Shown here: positions 21,407 to 32,782 of the stretch, one piece after another
Position numbering within the stretch: position 1 is the stretch's first letter
How the letters are laid out: every line of letters starts with the position of its first letter
Source of the DNA: Proteromonas lacertae
Taxonomy: Eukaryota > Sar > Bigyra > Opalinata > Proteromonadidae
NCBI GenBank assembly: GCA_002245135.1
Contig: NGBS01000312.1
Location: forward strand, 62,001-126,000
DNA: 64,000 bases
Reading direction: 5' to 3'
Notes under the pieces: model-generated
Told to the model about the DNA's origin: nothing
Databases searched by the model: none
Seen by the model: the letters and a program-made list of their open reading frames with translations, nothing else
Translations under genes and position numbers: made by a program

Positions 21407-22084
21407 ATGAAATTTAGAGATGATATTGAAGGTTTAAGAGGTATTTCCATTTTATATGTATTATTATTTCATTATTATTCTTCAATCTTCAAAAATGGAG
21501 TATATGGAGTTGATATTTTATTTGTAATATCTGGGTTTGTTATTACTAATAGTATTATTAGAAAGGATTTTTCATGTTTAAAATTTTATCAAAGAAGGAT
21601 CTATAGAATATATCCAGCAGCTTATATATGTTTGTGGTGGATATTGTTAGACAATATTCACTTTTATAAAAATATAACCTTATTAAAAGAAATTCAATCT
21701 GCATCTGTTTATTTGGCTAATATTAGATTTTATATAACCTCAGTCAATTATTTTAACTCAGATTATGCTTCACCGATCTTACATTTTTGGTCTTTGTCTA
21801 TAGAGAACCAATTTTATTTATTTTATCCTATAATATTTATGTTCTTCAATAAAATCTTTGAGTATATAATAGTATTGATGATAGTTATATCTTATTCACT
21901 TTTATGTATATATTATAAAGAATATAAAGAATATTCATATTTTCTGATAGATACTAGAATATGGGAAATTCTGTTGGGATGTTTATCATTCATTTTGTAT
22001 AAACAATATAAGTTGTCAACACCTATATTATTTTATATTCAGCATGCTTATTTATTTTTATATTATGTTTTTCTTACACGTTAA
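21407..22084 (+). CDS. OafA/YrhL-type acyltransferase 3 protein, apparently C-terminally short
   Basis: The frame has the acyltransferase-3 signature from the first residue: FRDDIEGLRGISILYVLLFH (the RxxxGLRGxxxxxVxxxH start), GVYGVDILFVISGFVITNSI, RRIYRIYPAAYI and the SPILHFWSLSIENQFYLFYP box. Several hydrophobic helices follow. In bacteria and animals these membrane enzymes O-acetylate glycans. This frame stops at 225 residues; family members usually have 350-650 residues and ten or more helices, so the C-terminal half is missing or shifted out of frame. An FkbM-like segment follows closely. The catalytic N-terminal portion is intact. Confidence 0.75.
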   Translation: MKFRDDIEGLRGISILYVLLFHYYSSIFKNGVYGVDILFVISGFVITNSIIRKDFSCLKFYQRRIYRIYPAAYICLWWILLDNIHFYKNITLLKEIQSASVYLANIRFYITSVNYFNSDYASPILHFWSLSIENQFYLFYPIIFMFFNKIFEYIIVLMIVISYSLLCIYYKEYKEYSYFLIDTRIWEILLGCLSFILYKQYKLSTPILFYIQHAYLFLYYVFLTR

Positions 22085-22148
22085 TAAAATTACAGAAAAC
22101 AATTTTGCTGTTTGTAACTCTAAGAATATTCTTAAAAAAAAAGAAAGA

Positions 22149-22857
22149 AAGATATATGGAAAGTTGGCAACTTCATTGATTTAGGTGGAAATAATGGTGA
22201 TTCATTACTATGGTTTTACAACAAACATATACCTGGTCATTATTCTTATGTTCCTTATCCTGATATTACTATGAACATAGATAAGAATTTTAACACTTAT
22301 GTATTTGAAGCAAATCCAAATTCATGTGATGGTATTTATAAAGCTGTTGATTTCATAAAAAATCATACGAAATTAGTGAATTTTAAAGTATTTTGTCCAG
22401 TAATTGTAAGTACATTTCAGGGAACAGAGAAAATGACTGTAGATCCAGATCCTCAAAGATCATCTAAATATTATGATGCAAATGGTAAACTAAACAACAA
22501 TAGAAAAACCTACATTTTACCAGTTATTAATATTACAAAGTTTATTTCAGAAAAGATTAAATTTGATGATTTCAATATAATGAAATTTGATGTAGAAGGA
22601 GAAGAACATTTTATTGTTCCGGAATTAATTAAAAAAACCAATTAACCAAATTCGATGTACTATATTCAGAATTTCATAATGAAGAATTAAATAATCCCGC
22701 TAAAGAAAAAGGAAAATTAAATTATTATAACTTTTTAAATTATACAAAAACGTATGGTATAGATAGTTTTGAAGAAGGTAGAATCACTGAACAACAAAAG
22801 CAATATCATTTAGATAATCTTAAAGAGTTATTGTCATGCAGAAAAGGTTTATTTTAG
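22149..22857 (+). CDS. FkbM-like methyltransferase, copy 2, with frame breaks
   Basis: The core reads VGNFIDLGGNNGDSLLWFYN (SAM motif), TYVFEANPNSCDGIYKAVDF, ILPVINITKFISEKIKF, NIMKFDVEGEEHFIVPELI, then after a one-base shift at an A run near 22632-22638, LTKFDVLYSEFHNEELNN to a TAG at 22855. The shift would be closed by one more A. The 5' end is also unclear: an upstream frame (22095-22140) ends in a long A run near 22131-22139 in a different phase, and no good ATG is joined to the SAM motif. It may be a separate damaged gene or the remnant of a fusion with the acyltransferase. Confidence 0.55.
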
Positions 22858-23064
22858 ATTAGAAGTAAATAATAGTAAATATACTTTAATATTGTAAAGT
22901 TATTTGTTAATAATAATAATTTATTATATATAAAAACGTACTGGAATTTAAAAACATTGGATATACATTTTTGACATTACATCAAAGTAAAGGAATAATA
23001 TGATAATAAATTCTGAATTAGTTGCTGCAATTTATTTATGCCGAAAAAATGAGATATTTATAGA

Positions 23065-24042
23065 TTAAATATAAAATTTACCTCTGGCTTGAAGAGAATC
23101 AAGCTTTTGTTTTTCTTTCATAGTTTTTGGAGTTGTATTTGTTTCTATCAAATAATCTATCGTTATAAACATAATAAACAAATAGAAAATTAAAATAATA
23201 CAAATTATTTTCTACTTACGAACAGGATCTTGACTATGTATTTCATTATGATATTCAGGAACATTAATTTTCTCAATAAATTCCATTATTACTGGTAATA
23301 AAGCATTTCTAGACTTATCTAACTCTTCTAAACGGTTATACTCAGGATTAGAGTAATCATGAATTATTGAAACAATTGCACAACAAGATATCTTCAATTC
23401 ATTTGCTAATACTAATTCGGGTGGTATATAGGATGATACAACCTATTTATAACGCATTTTTATAAAAATCAAATAATATACTTCACAACCACTAGAAGCA
23501 ACATGTTTCAATTCACAGCCAGTCATATTTCTAGGTCCGGGAAAATAATATGCATTGACACATTGATCGCTTGGTATTATATGTGATAATTGATCAACAA
23601 TTTTAGTATTTATTAATCCGTTTGTGATTTTCAAAAGAATATCTTTTTTACCACTTGTCTTTGCTTCATACATTGTACATGGTATTCCATTTGGCAGAGT
23701 GTTGGTTGGGAAAAATATATCTTTAACGAAGTACAGCTGATTAGGTAGATCTACAGCTGCTACCACTGAATCAACTGTTAAAAGACAATCACAGCCAAGT
23801 ACTCTTAATGCAGCAAATATTGCTTTGAATGGAACTTGATGAGGAAGTAGGCAAGGAGGTATTTCATTTCTTGGGACAACAATGACACTATCATTATATC
23901 TGAATAGCTCTATTGGACCAAAATCTGTCACTACATTAATCTATATAGTAACAAAATAAGGTAAGTGTACTGGTTCTAATAGTGAACCATTCAATGTTAA
24001 TCCACTATAGAATGATGTATCAAGAATAACTGCTATAACCAT
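23065..24042 (-). CDS. MTAP/purine-nucleoside-phosphorylase-fold protein, divergent active site
   Basis: Four exons. The introns are 30 nt (about 23940-23969), 39 nt (about 23443) and 63 nt (about 23157-23219); the frame ends at a TAA at 23065. The overall order follows methylthioadenosine phosphorylase: VPFKAIFAALRVLGCDCLLT, YYFPGPRNMTGCELKHVAS (the GPxFET-like box), and SSYIPPELVLANELKISCCA followed by IIHDYSNPEY. The expected N-terminal GGTG phosphate loop, the RHG motif and TxxGSL are not conserved (LDTSFYSG, PRN and TVDSVVAAV stand in their places). The fold call is good; catalysis is doubtful. It starts 70 bp from divergent TRAPPC5. Confidence 0.65.
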
Positions 24043-24112
24043 TGAGAAAAATAAAAAATAAATGATAAAATGAAACGACTATATTTTTATTTAAGAAAGA
24101 TTTTTTGATTGA

Positions 24113-24721
24113 ATGTCATCAAAGCCAAATATCCTAGATGCTAGTTTGGATAAAGTACCACCTCCTGTATTTATATGCTTTTAAGCTAATAGGTTTCTCA
24201 AAGTGCTTTTGCATATTTGTTTTCTGAAATGGTCCAATATTTTCAAGAAAGAGTTTTAAGAACTGATGATTTAGAGGATAAGTACATATAAACTATTATC
24301 AAATCTATTTTATAGACTTGATGAAGCTGGATTTTCTGTAGGAATAAAAATTGTTGAATTATTTTCAATAAGAGAAAAGAATTATAAGAGATTTACAACA
24401 ATATCACAATTACTAAATTTTATAACCACTGTAGTATGGAAACAATTATTTAACAAAACAATTGATACTGTAGAAAGAAGTAACGATAATGACTTGGAAT
24501 ATATGATATACGAAACAGATCCAATAACAAACACTTTTATTTCAGTTCCAGAAGATATTGGTGATGTTAATTGTGCAGCATTTATTGCTGGTATAATAAG
24601 AGGAATAGCAAATCAAGCTAGTTTACCTGCTAAAGTGACTACTCATTATGTAGAGTATGATGGAATTTTGAAAACAGTTTATTTAATGAAATTTGAAAAA
24701 AGTTGTACTGATCGTGAATAA
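24113..24721 (+). CDS. TRAPPC5: TRAPP complex subunit 5 (Trs31)
   Basis: Three exons, 24113-24166, 24193-24281 and 24316-24721, with introns of 26 and 34 nt; 182 residues (human 188). The sequence follows the Bet3-like TRAPPC5 family: LDASLDKVPPPV, SQSAFAYLFSEMVQYFQERV, LDEAGFSVGIKIVELFSIRE, TVVWKQLF, YMIYETDPITNTFISVPED, and NCAAFIAGIIRGIA with LPAKVTTHYV. TRAPP is the vesicle-tethering exchange factor for Rab1/Ypt1 and Rab11 at ER-Golgi and trans-Golgi membranes. Both introns are fixed by conserved sequence. Identification secure. Confidence 0.95.
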
Positions 24722-24781
24722 AGAATAAAAATAAATATATATATAATAAATAAATAAATAAAATTCTTAATAAAATAATTA

Positions 24782-25581
24782 TTATAACTCAATATATTTT
24801 GTTCTTAGAGGAATTGAAAAATCTATATTTTTCAACAATTCATCTTCATCTATATATTCAACATTAAATCGATTATTACATTCATTGATTATTTGATTAT
24901 GAAATTCATCAATAGAAGGTATGAAATCTGATAGTTTTGATAGAAATTCATTATGTTCTCTTTTATTTCTATATTTTGGTTGTTTCTTTGGATTTTTTAA
25001 TAACGACATATTTTCATTAGAATAATCCCATAGAAAGGATGTATGATGAACCATTTTTGTTTTAATAAAACCTATTGAATTTATATAAAAATATATACAT
25101 TGAGCATTACCTCCAAATTTCTTATTATGTAACAAATAATCATTTTCAAGTAGAGAAAATGATGGAATTTGATAATTATTTAACCGATTAAATACATTTT
25201 GATAGAATAATCCAAAATATTTGGTTAAAGTAGGTGGAAAACATAATTCTGGAGGGAAGAGTGATTTGTTAAGAATGAATGATATAAAATATGTATTTGA
25301 ATCACATACAACAGTTCCTCCACCAGAATATCTTCTAATAACAGGAATTTTTAAAGATTTTATTTTTTCTAGATTCAACATTTCTTCAGGTTTGTTAGAT
25401 ATTCCTAAAACTACATGCGTATTTATTGGACCTCTGCTAAAAATACACCAATTCTGTTGTGATGTTCTCATTAGATTCTCTTGAATTTTAATTCTGTCTA
25501 TCAAAGTTCCACTATAATCATATTTCGTTTTATTATAAATATATACTAAGTTAATTTCTTTACTATTCTAATCTTTTGCAT
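24782..25581 (-). CDS. Lipoate-protein ligase family enzyme
   Basis: Two exons. The short first exon encodes MQKIRIVKKLT, and a 35-nt intron at about 25513-25547 joins it to YGTLIDRIKIQEN in frame. The body has the LplA/LipB-fold signatures: IPVIRRYSGGGTVVCDSNTY (the RRxSGGG lipoyl-AMP loop), HNKKFGGNAQ with the catalytic lysine, and PKKQPKYRNKREHNEFL. The protein attaches lipoate or a related cofactor to lipoyl domains of mitochondrial dehydrogenases or GCSH. This implies some lipoylated enzymes remain in the cell. The start lies 53 bp from divergent LSm3. I cannot tell whether it is a transferase (LIPT1-like) or a full ligase. Confidence 0.88.
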
Positions 25582-25634
25582 GTCAAGCTTTTTTCTTCTT
25601 ATCAAGCTTATTATTTCTTTTTTTGTTTTTTTTA

Positions 25635-25973
25635 ATGGCTACAACAGTCAAAGAGCCTTATGTATTTAAATTTTCTATATATATTGCAGGATTTAATAAA
25701 ATGCAGTTTAGGTGAAAGAATTTATGTGAAATGTAGAGGTGATCATGAACTTAGAGGTGTTTTGCATGTATGATTAGATTTAATATAATTTAGGCATATG
25801 ATGAACATTTAAATATGGTGTTAGGTGAAGTAGATGAAATAGTGACCACAAAACAAATAAATCCAGCTACAAATGAAGAATGCTATCCCCAGACTCATCG
25901 AACAATCCCAATGTTATTCTTAAGAGGAGATACAGTTATACTAGTTTGTCCACCACCAAGAACTGGAGTATAA
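25635..25973 (+). CDS. LSM3: LSm3, subunit of the LSm1-7/LSm2-8 rings
   Basis: Three exons, 25635-25661, 25690-25767 and 25794-25973, with introns of 28 nt (ending CAG) and 26 nt (ending TAG); 94 residues. Sm1 motif: [20 protein letters not shown], then [19 protein letters not shown]. Sm2 motif: [18 protein letters not shown]. All of this is highly conserved in LSm3. The protein takes part in U6 snRNA stability and mRNA decapping. It confirms a working spliceosome and was useful for calibrating intron borders in this genome. The intergenic space to the divergent lipoate ligase has two copies of TCAAGCTT. Confidence 0.97.
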
Positions 25974-26181
25974 TTTTTTAATCTTCATTTATTTGTTATT
26001 ATATATATATGTATTTATACATAACACCAAAAATAGATAGAAAAATGAATAAATTAATTTAGTATCACATATATATACATATAAAAAAAGAAAAAACAAT
26101 ATACCCAATAAAAATACAAAATGATTTACAAATACAAAAAAAATTACAATACTAATACAATACAAAATACACAAAAACCAA

Positions 26182-29100
26182 TTACTTCATTTTTGTATTT
26201 TCTTTACATAATTCTGCTAATGCCCAATTAGCGTCTTTCTTTAAACCTGGATCATCAGTTTTATTACCGATTCCTAATATAGTTTCAATAGATGGATTTA
26301 GTTTCAATTTATTCTTACACTCTGGTATTAATCTTGACAAATCACCAATCAAACCACTAGCTTTCTTCATCATTTCAATCACAGAATCACTATAATAGTC
26401 ATTACCATTTATTAATTCACTAATATCAGGTTCACATGTGATTTTAAGGAATAATGGTTGAATTACTTTCACATAACTCATATCCAATAGTTGTGGAAGT
26501 TTTAAAGTTGAGAAACTGTTGAATAATCCAACTAAACAATCTAAGATTCCAGATCGTAGATTTATAATATATTCTAATTCATCAGGCTCTTCTATATCTA
26601 ATTTGACACTGATTGCTCCTTCACACATTTCCAACGTAGGTGTTATAAACCTATAAAATATATATATAAAAATATATAATTATAATTTATATATAAATTA
26701 TATAATCAGATATTTGTAGTTATATTTTTATCAACACTTATTATTATCAGTGGATTGACAGATATATATATAACAAAATACATCATATTATATATATATA
26801 TATATATATATAAATATACACTTCATAATCATCTTTAATTCCATCAGCTAAATCTCCCAGTACACTGAATAAAGTTGGTTTAATATCTCTTACTACTTCA
26901 TTATTCTGTAAACACAATATTATTGCATTGATATAATCATTAGCATATGTTAATAAGAAAGCGGTACTAGTAGTATTATTACTACTATCTTCATTACCTA
27001 AAGAAGCAATATCTGATATAATAGCAACTGTAGCTGATAAGATATTACTATCAGAATATTCCTTCATATTCTTACATATAATAGTATGTAATCTTGGTAG
27101 ATAATTAGTAATATTTAATCCAACACAAGATATAAGTGAAGATAATGAGAGTAATATATCTTCATAAGAACTAGAAAATACTGGAGAACTTAAGATAATT
27201 AATGCATTATTAATAATAGTGTCCATCATCTGTGTATTAAATATTTCATTAACATTATTACTATTAGATAATCTTTGATATAATACTTGTAGGGTACCAT
27301 GCATTAAACCAATTGATAAGACAGACTGTGAGTCAAATACACTATTACTTTGTAGTTTCATTGTAATATCCTTCAATACATGCATCAATATTGCAGTCAT
27401 TAAATTCATGCAATTATTACCAACATACTCAATCCAACTATTAACAGCTTCATAACTTTCTATTAATAAGTTTTCAAACTGTATGTTTTGTTGGTTTTGT
27501 ATATTAACAACACTATCTGATATCATTAATAACTTCTCTACTACTACTTGGAAGTGTAATGATAATATATTATTCTCAGGTATGTCGTTTCCATCAACAT
27601 CATTATTCTGCTTTTGTATTTCACCTATTCTATGTCCAATATTATAAAATGAAGTACAAGCTCTATATGCAATGTGACTATCCATACTCAAATGTGATAA
27701 TAATTGAGTTATTATATCACTCCATTGGTTTACTGGTATATTGAAAGTATAATATTCAAATATTTTGTTCAAACACCATGCTGCTGTCTCTTTAACTAAT
27801 AAACAACTATCATTTTGAATTAGTAAGAAGAATCCTGGCATTGAACCAACAGCAGTATTAATAAACTCTTCTCTATCAATACATTCACATAAATCACCAA
27901 AGAACAATAAACCTGCATCTCTAATCTTCCAATCACTGTGTGTAAAACAGGGTTGAATTAATGGGAATATCACGTCCAATATATCATTACCTATCAACTT
28001 GGCAATTAAACTAAAACATACCGCAGATGCTGCTTTTATATCCCAGTTCTCACATGGTATATCTATATCTGTATATTTAGCTAATTCGAATAAAGCTGGT
28101 ACTAATGTTGGATAAGCGTTTTTAATGAAGCTTGCATTGTTTTCACTATCTATTTCTGCTTCTGTTTCACAGAGAGTTGACCAGAATTCAATTGCCATTA
28201 AAACTACATTTTCATCTACACTATCTACATTCTTAAAGACTGTATAAGTTAATTTGTAGATTACATCCATATATTTAGCTAAATATTTGTAATATAAATA
28301 AGCGATGTGGACAAAGCATTCATAGGCTGATTTTTGTACTTCAATCAAGTTGTCTGCTACAGCTGCATTACAGATAGCTTCCATAATAGCATTACGTTGT
28401 AATTCATATTTGAAGTTTTCTTCAATGTGCTCCATACTATGGTCTAATGCAACTGTTGCTGCGAGACGAGCCTTGGTCGAGTTTGTGTCTGTCATACTTT
28501 TGAATATGACAGTTAAGTATTCATTGATAACTGCTTGTTCGATTGTTCCTTGTTCGATACCTTCACAGATATAGCCTAAGCAGGTAAGACAATTGGCTTT
28601 TACATCTTCAACTGTTGTATTTTGAATCTATTTTAAAGTAAATTATTTAATTATAATTGATACACATTGTAAGACTCCTGGGAATAACTCATTCCATGTG
28701 TGATTCTCTAATTCCAATATACCTACAACTGATAGTGCCATTAATGCTACTTTTGAACCAATTATGTCAGTCATTGAATTTGATAACTATATATACAAAA
28801 AAAATATAAAAATAAATTATAATATACTAATGTTTTAATTTCATTTTTCATTTCTATATTCATTGATGACCATCTTCTTTGTAATTCTTCTGTTTTTATA
28901 TCATCCTATTTGTTATATAACCAAATAAATATACATTTGAGTATTTTAATGACTGATGGATTAATACACCAGCATAATATCGATCATTTTCAGTGCATTG
29001 TGCATTTCCAACTATCTTTGCTAGTGAATCAATATATTGTCCTAAATCAGTGTTCTCAGCAGCATTTAACGTTAATTCAGCCTGTTTACGGATGTTATCA

Positions 29101-29215
29101 TCTATAGAGTAAGAAAATGAGTGAAGTTTATCAAGAAATGAAAATTTTAATTGTTATAATTCAACATACCTGGACTACTAAAGTTTCTGATAATTTGAAT
29201 AAGTTCAGCACTCAT
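26182..29215 (-). CDS. KPNB1: Importin subunit beta-1 (karyopherin beta-1)
   Basis: HEAT-repeat nuclear import receptor of about 896 residues (human 876). Six exons; introns of about 68, 29, 41, 36 and 169 nt. The start ATG is at 29215. The N-terminal exon joins into QAELTLNAAENTDLGQYID (importin-beta N-terminal domain), then AGVLIHQSLKYSN, DDIKTEELQRRW, LTCLGYICEGI, LYYKYLAKYMDVIYKLT, IEFWSTLCETEAE, and the terminal KKDANWALAELCKENTK. The 169-nt intron (26651-26819) contains an uninterrupted TA repeat and is the longest in this gene. It imports NLS cargo via importin alpha and is released by Ran-GTP. Very secure. Confidence 0.95.
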
Positions 29216-29487
29216 TGTATAAGTCAAAAATCGTGATGCAAACAAAAACTAACAACAGATTTATGGCTTTAGATGATTATTTAAAAACACTATTTAAAAT
29301 TTGAATTTTGGATTCGTTGTGGTTTTTGTCAAATTGCTTTTTAAGAACATTGAATTTTGCATTAACTAAGTAGCAAATAACAACATATTATATTCTTATA
29401 AATCAAGATAAGTGATATATATTATTGAGTTAATTTGCATTAATATGTAAAAAACAAAAGAAATCTATCAACATTTTAAAGACATGT

Positions 29488-31436
29488 TTATAACCTTGGT
29501 TGGAATGACTGAGTTTCATTATCATATCTCAAACATGGAAAATGGAATCTAGAGTAATTTGTTGGATTTGCTGAAATAACATCCAAACACATCTGCAATC
29601 TCTTCAACTGATACGTCAGAAGATCATAATCGATATTCTCTTTATCTTGAATAAATTCGTCATAGAATGCATTAATCTCAATTTCTATACACTTTATCAC
29701 ATTAGGAGATAAATAATCACAATCTTTAGATGATATAATTGCAATTTGACTTGGTGTTAATGGATAATCTAATGGAATTCCAACTACCACTTTACATTCA
29801 ACTAATTTAAAAAAATAACATATATAAAAAATATACATTTATTTGCATTAAAACCTGCATAATAGTAATTATAATATTCTGAAGCGAAATAATTACTATT
29901 ATAATGTAGTGAAGAAGGAGGAAATGCAGTTTTACAACTACTCCAAGAAGCAAATAAACATTTCGGATTTTGAAGTGGAAAATATAAACTACTGTTTATC
30001 TTTGTAGTGGAAATATCTAATTTTAATTGTGAAATAACAGGTAATAAAGTATTCTCCAAGTATCGATGACTTTCTAATCTTAACAGTAATTTCTTTAATA
30101 TTCCATTTGTTGATAATCTTGTATAATATGTTTTTAATTCATTATATTTTGGATTTCTATTGTCACTAGTTGTACTAGTCAAGCCACTGAGATACTGTAA
30201 CCATAAGAACGGTTGTTTATTTTCATTGGAAAATAATTCAGTATATAAATATTCAGTTCCATTGATTATTTCCATATATTGATCTTTCTGGTTGTAATAA
30301 AAACAGATAAATGAATTAGACGAATCTGAAAAGGTTAATTTTAATACATCTTTTTTTCTTTCTTGTTGTTGTTGTTGTAATGATATATCCATTTCAGATT
30401 GTTGTTGTTTTTCAGTGTGTTGATTATTATTGGTTTCTTCCATTTTATTACTATTCTCTTGAGATGTTGTAGTTATTTCTGGATTTGTACTGGATGGTGG
30501 AGGTGTAAATGGAGTTCTGGGAGTTCTAGGTGTGTCTGTATTATTACTACTGCTACTTAAACTCATTTCATCTGAATTATTATCAACATTATTCTCATTA
30601 TATATAAACTCAAAATCGACTTTATATTCTAAATATAATAAAAAATATAATTTAATATAATATATATACTATTAATTGTAATATAATGATTTAATAATGA
30701 ATATAATATATATAATGGAGATGGAACATCATTACACATTTCTAAATTCATCTCATCTTTTGATAATGTATATTGGAAATGTTCTTGTATTGGCTTTGTT
30801 GCATCTTCTAGTGTGTTTAAATGTGTATGTAATGAATCTAAAAAGCTTTGACTTTCATTCAACTCTTCATTTAATTTTACTCTTTTATGTTCTAATTCAT
30901 CTTTACTCTCTAATAATCTATTATTTTAATAAAAGTATATTATATACCTCTTTCGTTGATCCATCTCATATGATAACCGATTTAATTCTAACGTGTGGTT
31001 ATCCATCTTGTCGTTGTATTTTGAGGTTGGTGCTTCATTCTTAAATTCATCCATTGATAGTATTTCCATTGTATTGTATACTGAAGTGTTGTAACTCTCA
31101 CTTTTTTCAATTTCTCTTTTCAAGTTATTCTCTTGATAAAGTAAATTTTGTAAATCTAATTCATGTGTTTCTGTGATTCTTCTAACAGCATCTACTTTGT
31201 GCTTCCATTCTTCTAAATCAGAAAAGACTTTTCTATTGTTTGCTTTAAGTTCTGCAAAGTATAACGCAATTTGAGTTCTTATTGTATTGATTTTTGTTTT
31301 ATCCTAGAAAAATACAACATTAATGTACTTTTGACTTTGATAAAGAAAGAACTTCATCAGATAGGCTTCTTATTTTTTCTATAATTGCATTCATACGATC
31401 CAAATGAGCATTACTGCTGTCCTCTTCTATTTCCAT
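29488..31436 (-). CDS. THOC5: THO complex subunit 5 homologue
   Basis: Five exons with introns at 31304-31328, 30918-30947, 30629-30669 and 29802-29836 (25, 30, 41, 35 nt); about 605 residues (human 683). The N-terminal half is coiled coil (NTIRTQIALYFAELKANN, NLLYQENNLKREIEKSESY, LNRLSYEMDQRKR). Then SQSFLDSLHTHLNTLEDATK and the DVPSPLYILYSLLNHYIT box follow THOC5. A low-complexity Ser/Thr/Gln insert precedes the C-terminal region, which has FECKVVVGIPLDYPLTPSQ. THO/TREX couples transcription to mRNA export. Family call rests on the order of these motifs and the length. Confidence 0.75.
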
Positions 31437-31577
31437 CACTTTAAAATTAATGAGCTTGATGTTAAGCTTGAGATGTGAAAGTCTTGATTCTCACTTTCTT
31501 ACGAAATATTATTATTATTAGCTTTATTTTAGTATAATAAACACATATAAAGAAATAAAAATACAGTTACAAACTAT

Positions 31578-31938
31578 CTATGAAATCTTTCCTAATACTT
31601 TTGCGAAATCATTATTTACATCTATTTCAATAGTATACAAAGTTATTAATATATATATATATATATATATACATGACAAAAACTCCCAATCAAAACCTTT
31701 TGCTTTTATTTTCTCAAGTAGTTTCAAAAAATCATCCTTTTCAACCGTTCCTTCTTTCTTTAGCTTTCGCAACAGTATTGCAATGCATCTCACAAACACA
31801 TCCTATTCATAAATAGCATAAGTTCATATATACTGTTGATTTTGTTATTGCTTCTAATCCAAATCTGTCAGGTCTAAATCCATGAATTGATATTAGTTTC
31901 TGAATATCGTCTGATGTTATTTCTGGCTTAAAATTCAT
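31578..31938 (-). CDS. Small putative histone-fold protein
   Basis: Three exons, 31938-31834, 31802-31673 and 31621-31578; introns of 31 and 51 nt (the second is largely TA repeat). The product is about 92 residues. Helical pattern ITSDDIQKLISIHGF, FGLEAITKSTDVFVRCIAIL, TVEKDDFLKLLEKI looks like the three helices of a histone fold as in TAF, NF-Y, CHRAC or CENP families, but I cannot say which. It starts 57 bp downstream of the stop of an acidic Lys-rich frame on the same strand. Joining the two into one gene would need an intron for which I see no GT donor. Confidence 0.45.
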
Positions 31939-31994
31939 CGCTTTTTCAACTCCTTACAACATTATAGTTAAAGTAGAATCATTTCATTAAATAA

Positions 31995-32567
31995 TCATAA
32001 AAAAGATATAAGTTTTGGTTTTTTATCTGGATTTTTTCTTGGTGTAGAATCTGAATTATTGCTCATTGATATACTCGACTAATAGAATAACATAATGACT
32101 ATCAAAAAGATATACATCAGTTTTAGGAAGTGGTTGTTTATCTTCTTGTTTAATTTTATCATCTTTAATCTATTCATTTTATAGCTATTATTAATCTAAT
32201 ACTTGTTTTGATGACATTTCTTCATCTTTACTATGATTTTCCAACTTATTACCTGTTGGCTCTTTCTCTTCTTTAACTATTGGTTTTTCATCTTTTATTT
32301 CATCTTTAACAACAGCTTTTTCCTCTTCTTTAACTGTTACTTTGTCTTCTTCTTTGATTTTCACTGACTCATCTTTTATTGGTACGTTATCCTCTTCATC
32401 CTCTTCATCATCAGATTCTATTGCTATTTTATTGATTTTTGGTTTCTTTGTTTCGTTTTTTATCTATAATTCATAAACTGCAATCTATACATCAGATTCA
32501 TCAGATTCATGATTTCTTTTTTGTGCTTCAGTATCAGACACTACAAGTAAATCATCAACTATACTTT
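31995..32567 (-). CDS. Acidic/lysine-rich low-complexity protein, 5' end unresolved
   Basis: An exon series reading VVSDTEAQKRNHESDESD, then after a short intron IKNETKKPKINKIAIESDDE, many KDE-rich repeats (VKEEEKAVVKDEIKDEK), then KDDKIKQEDKQPLPKTD and STPRKNPDKKPKLISFL to a TGA at 31995. Introns of about 27, 33 and 37 nt keep the frame open. I could not find an ATG in frame at the 5' end, so the start coordinate is approximate and a first exon may be missing. It resembles charged linker regions of nuclear proteins and cannot be assigned. A TATCAAGC element lies upstream at about 32600. Confidence 0.35.
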
Positions 32568-32782
32568 TATATGAAGAGAAAAAAAGAAATTAAAAAATCA
32601 AATCAGCTTGATACAGATTTGATTCTGTTTTTTTTTGATTTTTGTTTTTTTAAACAAATATTATTTTTAAGGTTTATATAAACACTCAAACAATTTTAAG
32701 AAAAAGGTCACTACAACGCTTTCTATACTTATTCTACCTAGCATCACACTATAATTTAATTCTATATTACAAAAGATTCACT

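Noticed and set aside
26780-26811. TA repeats and ATT repeats as possible CRISPR-like or satellite arrays.
   Set aside because: They are simple microsatellites in introns or spacers, with no spacer structure. This is a eukaryotic genome and no cas genes are present.
31940-32040. A possible U12-type (AT-AC-like) intron joining the acidic protein to the histone-fold gene: ATATCTTTTTT, then TACTTTAACT.
   Set aside because: The 5' and branch-like words are near matches, but the phase does not fit an AG or AC end before GGAGTT. There is no GT donor either, so I treated the two as separate genes.
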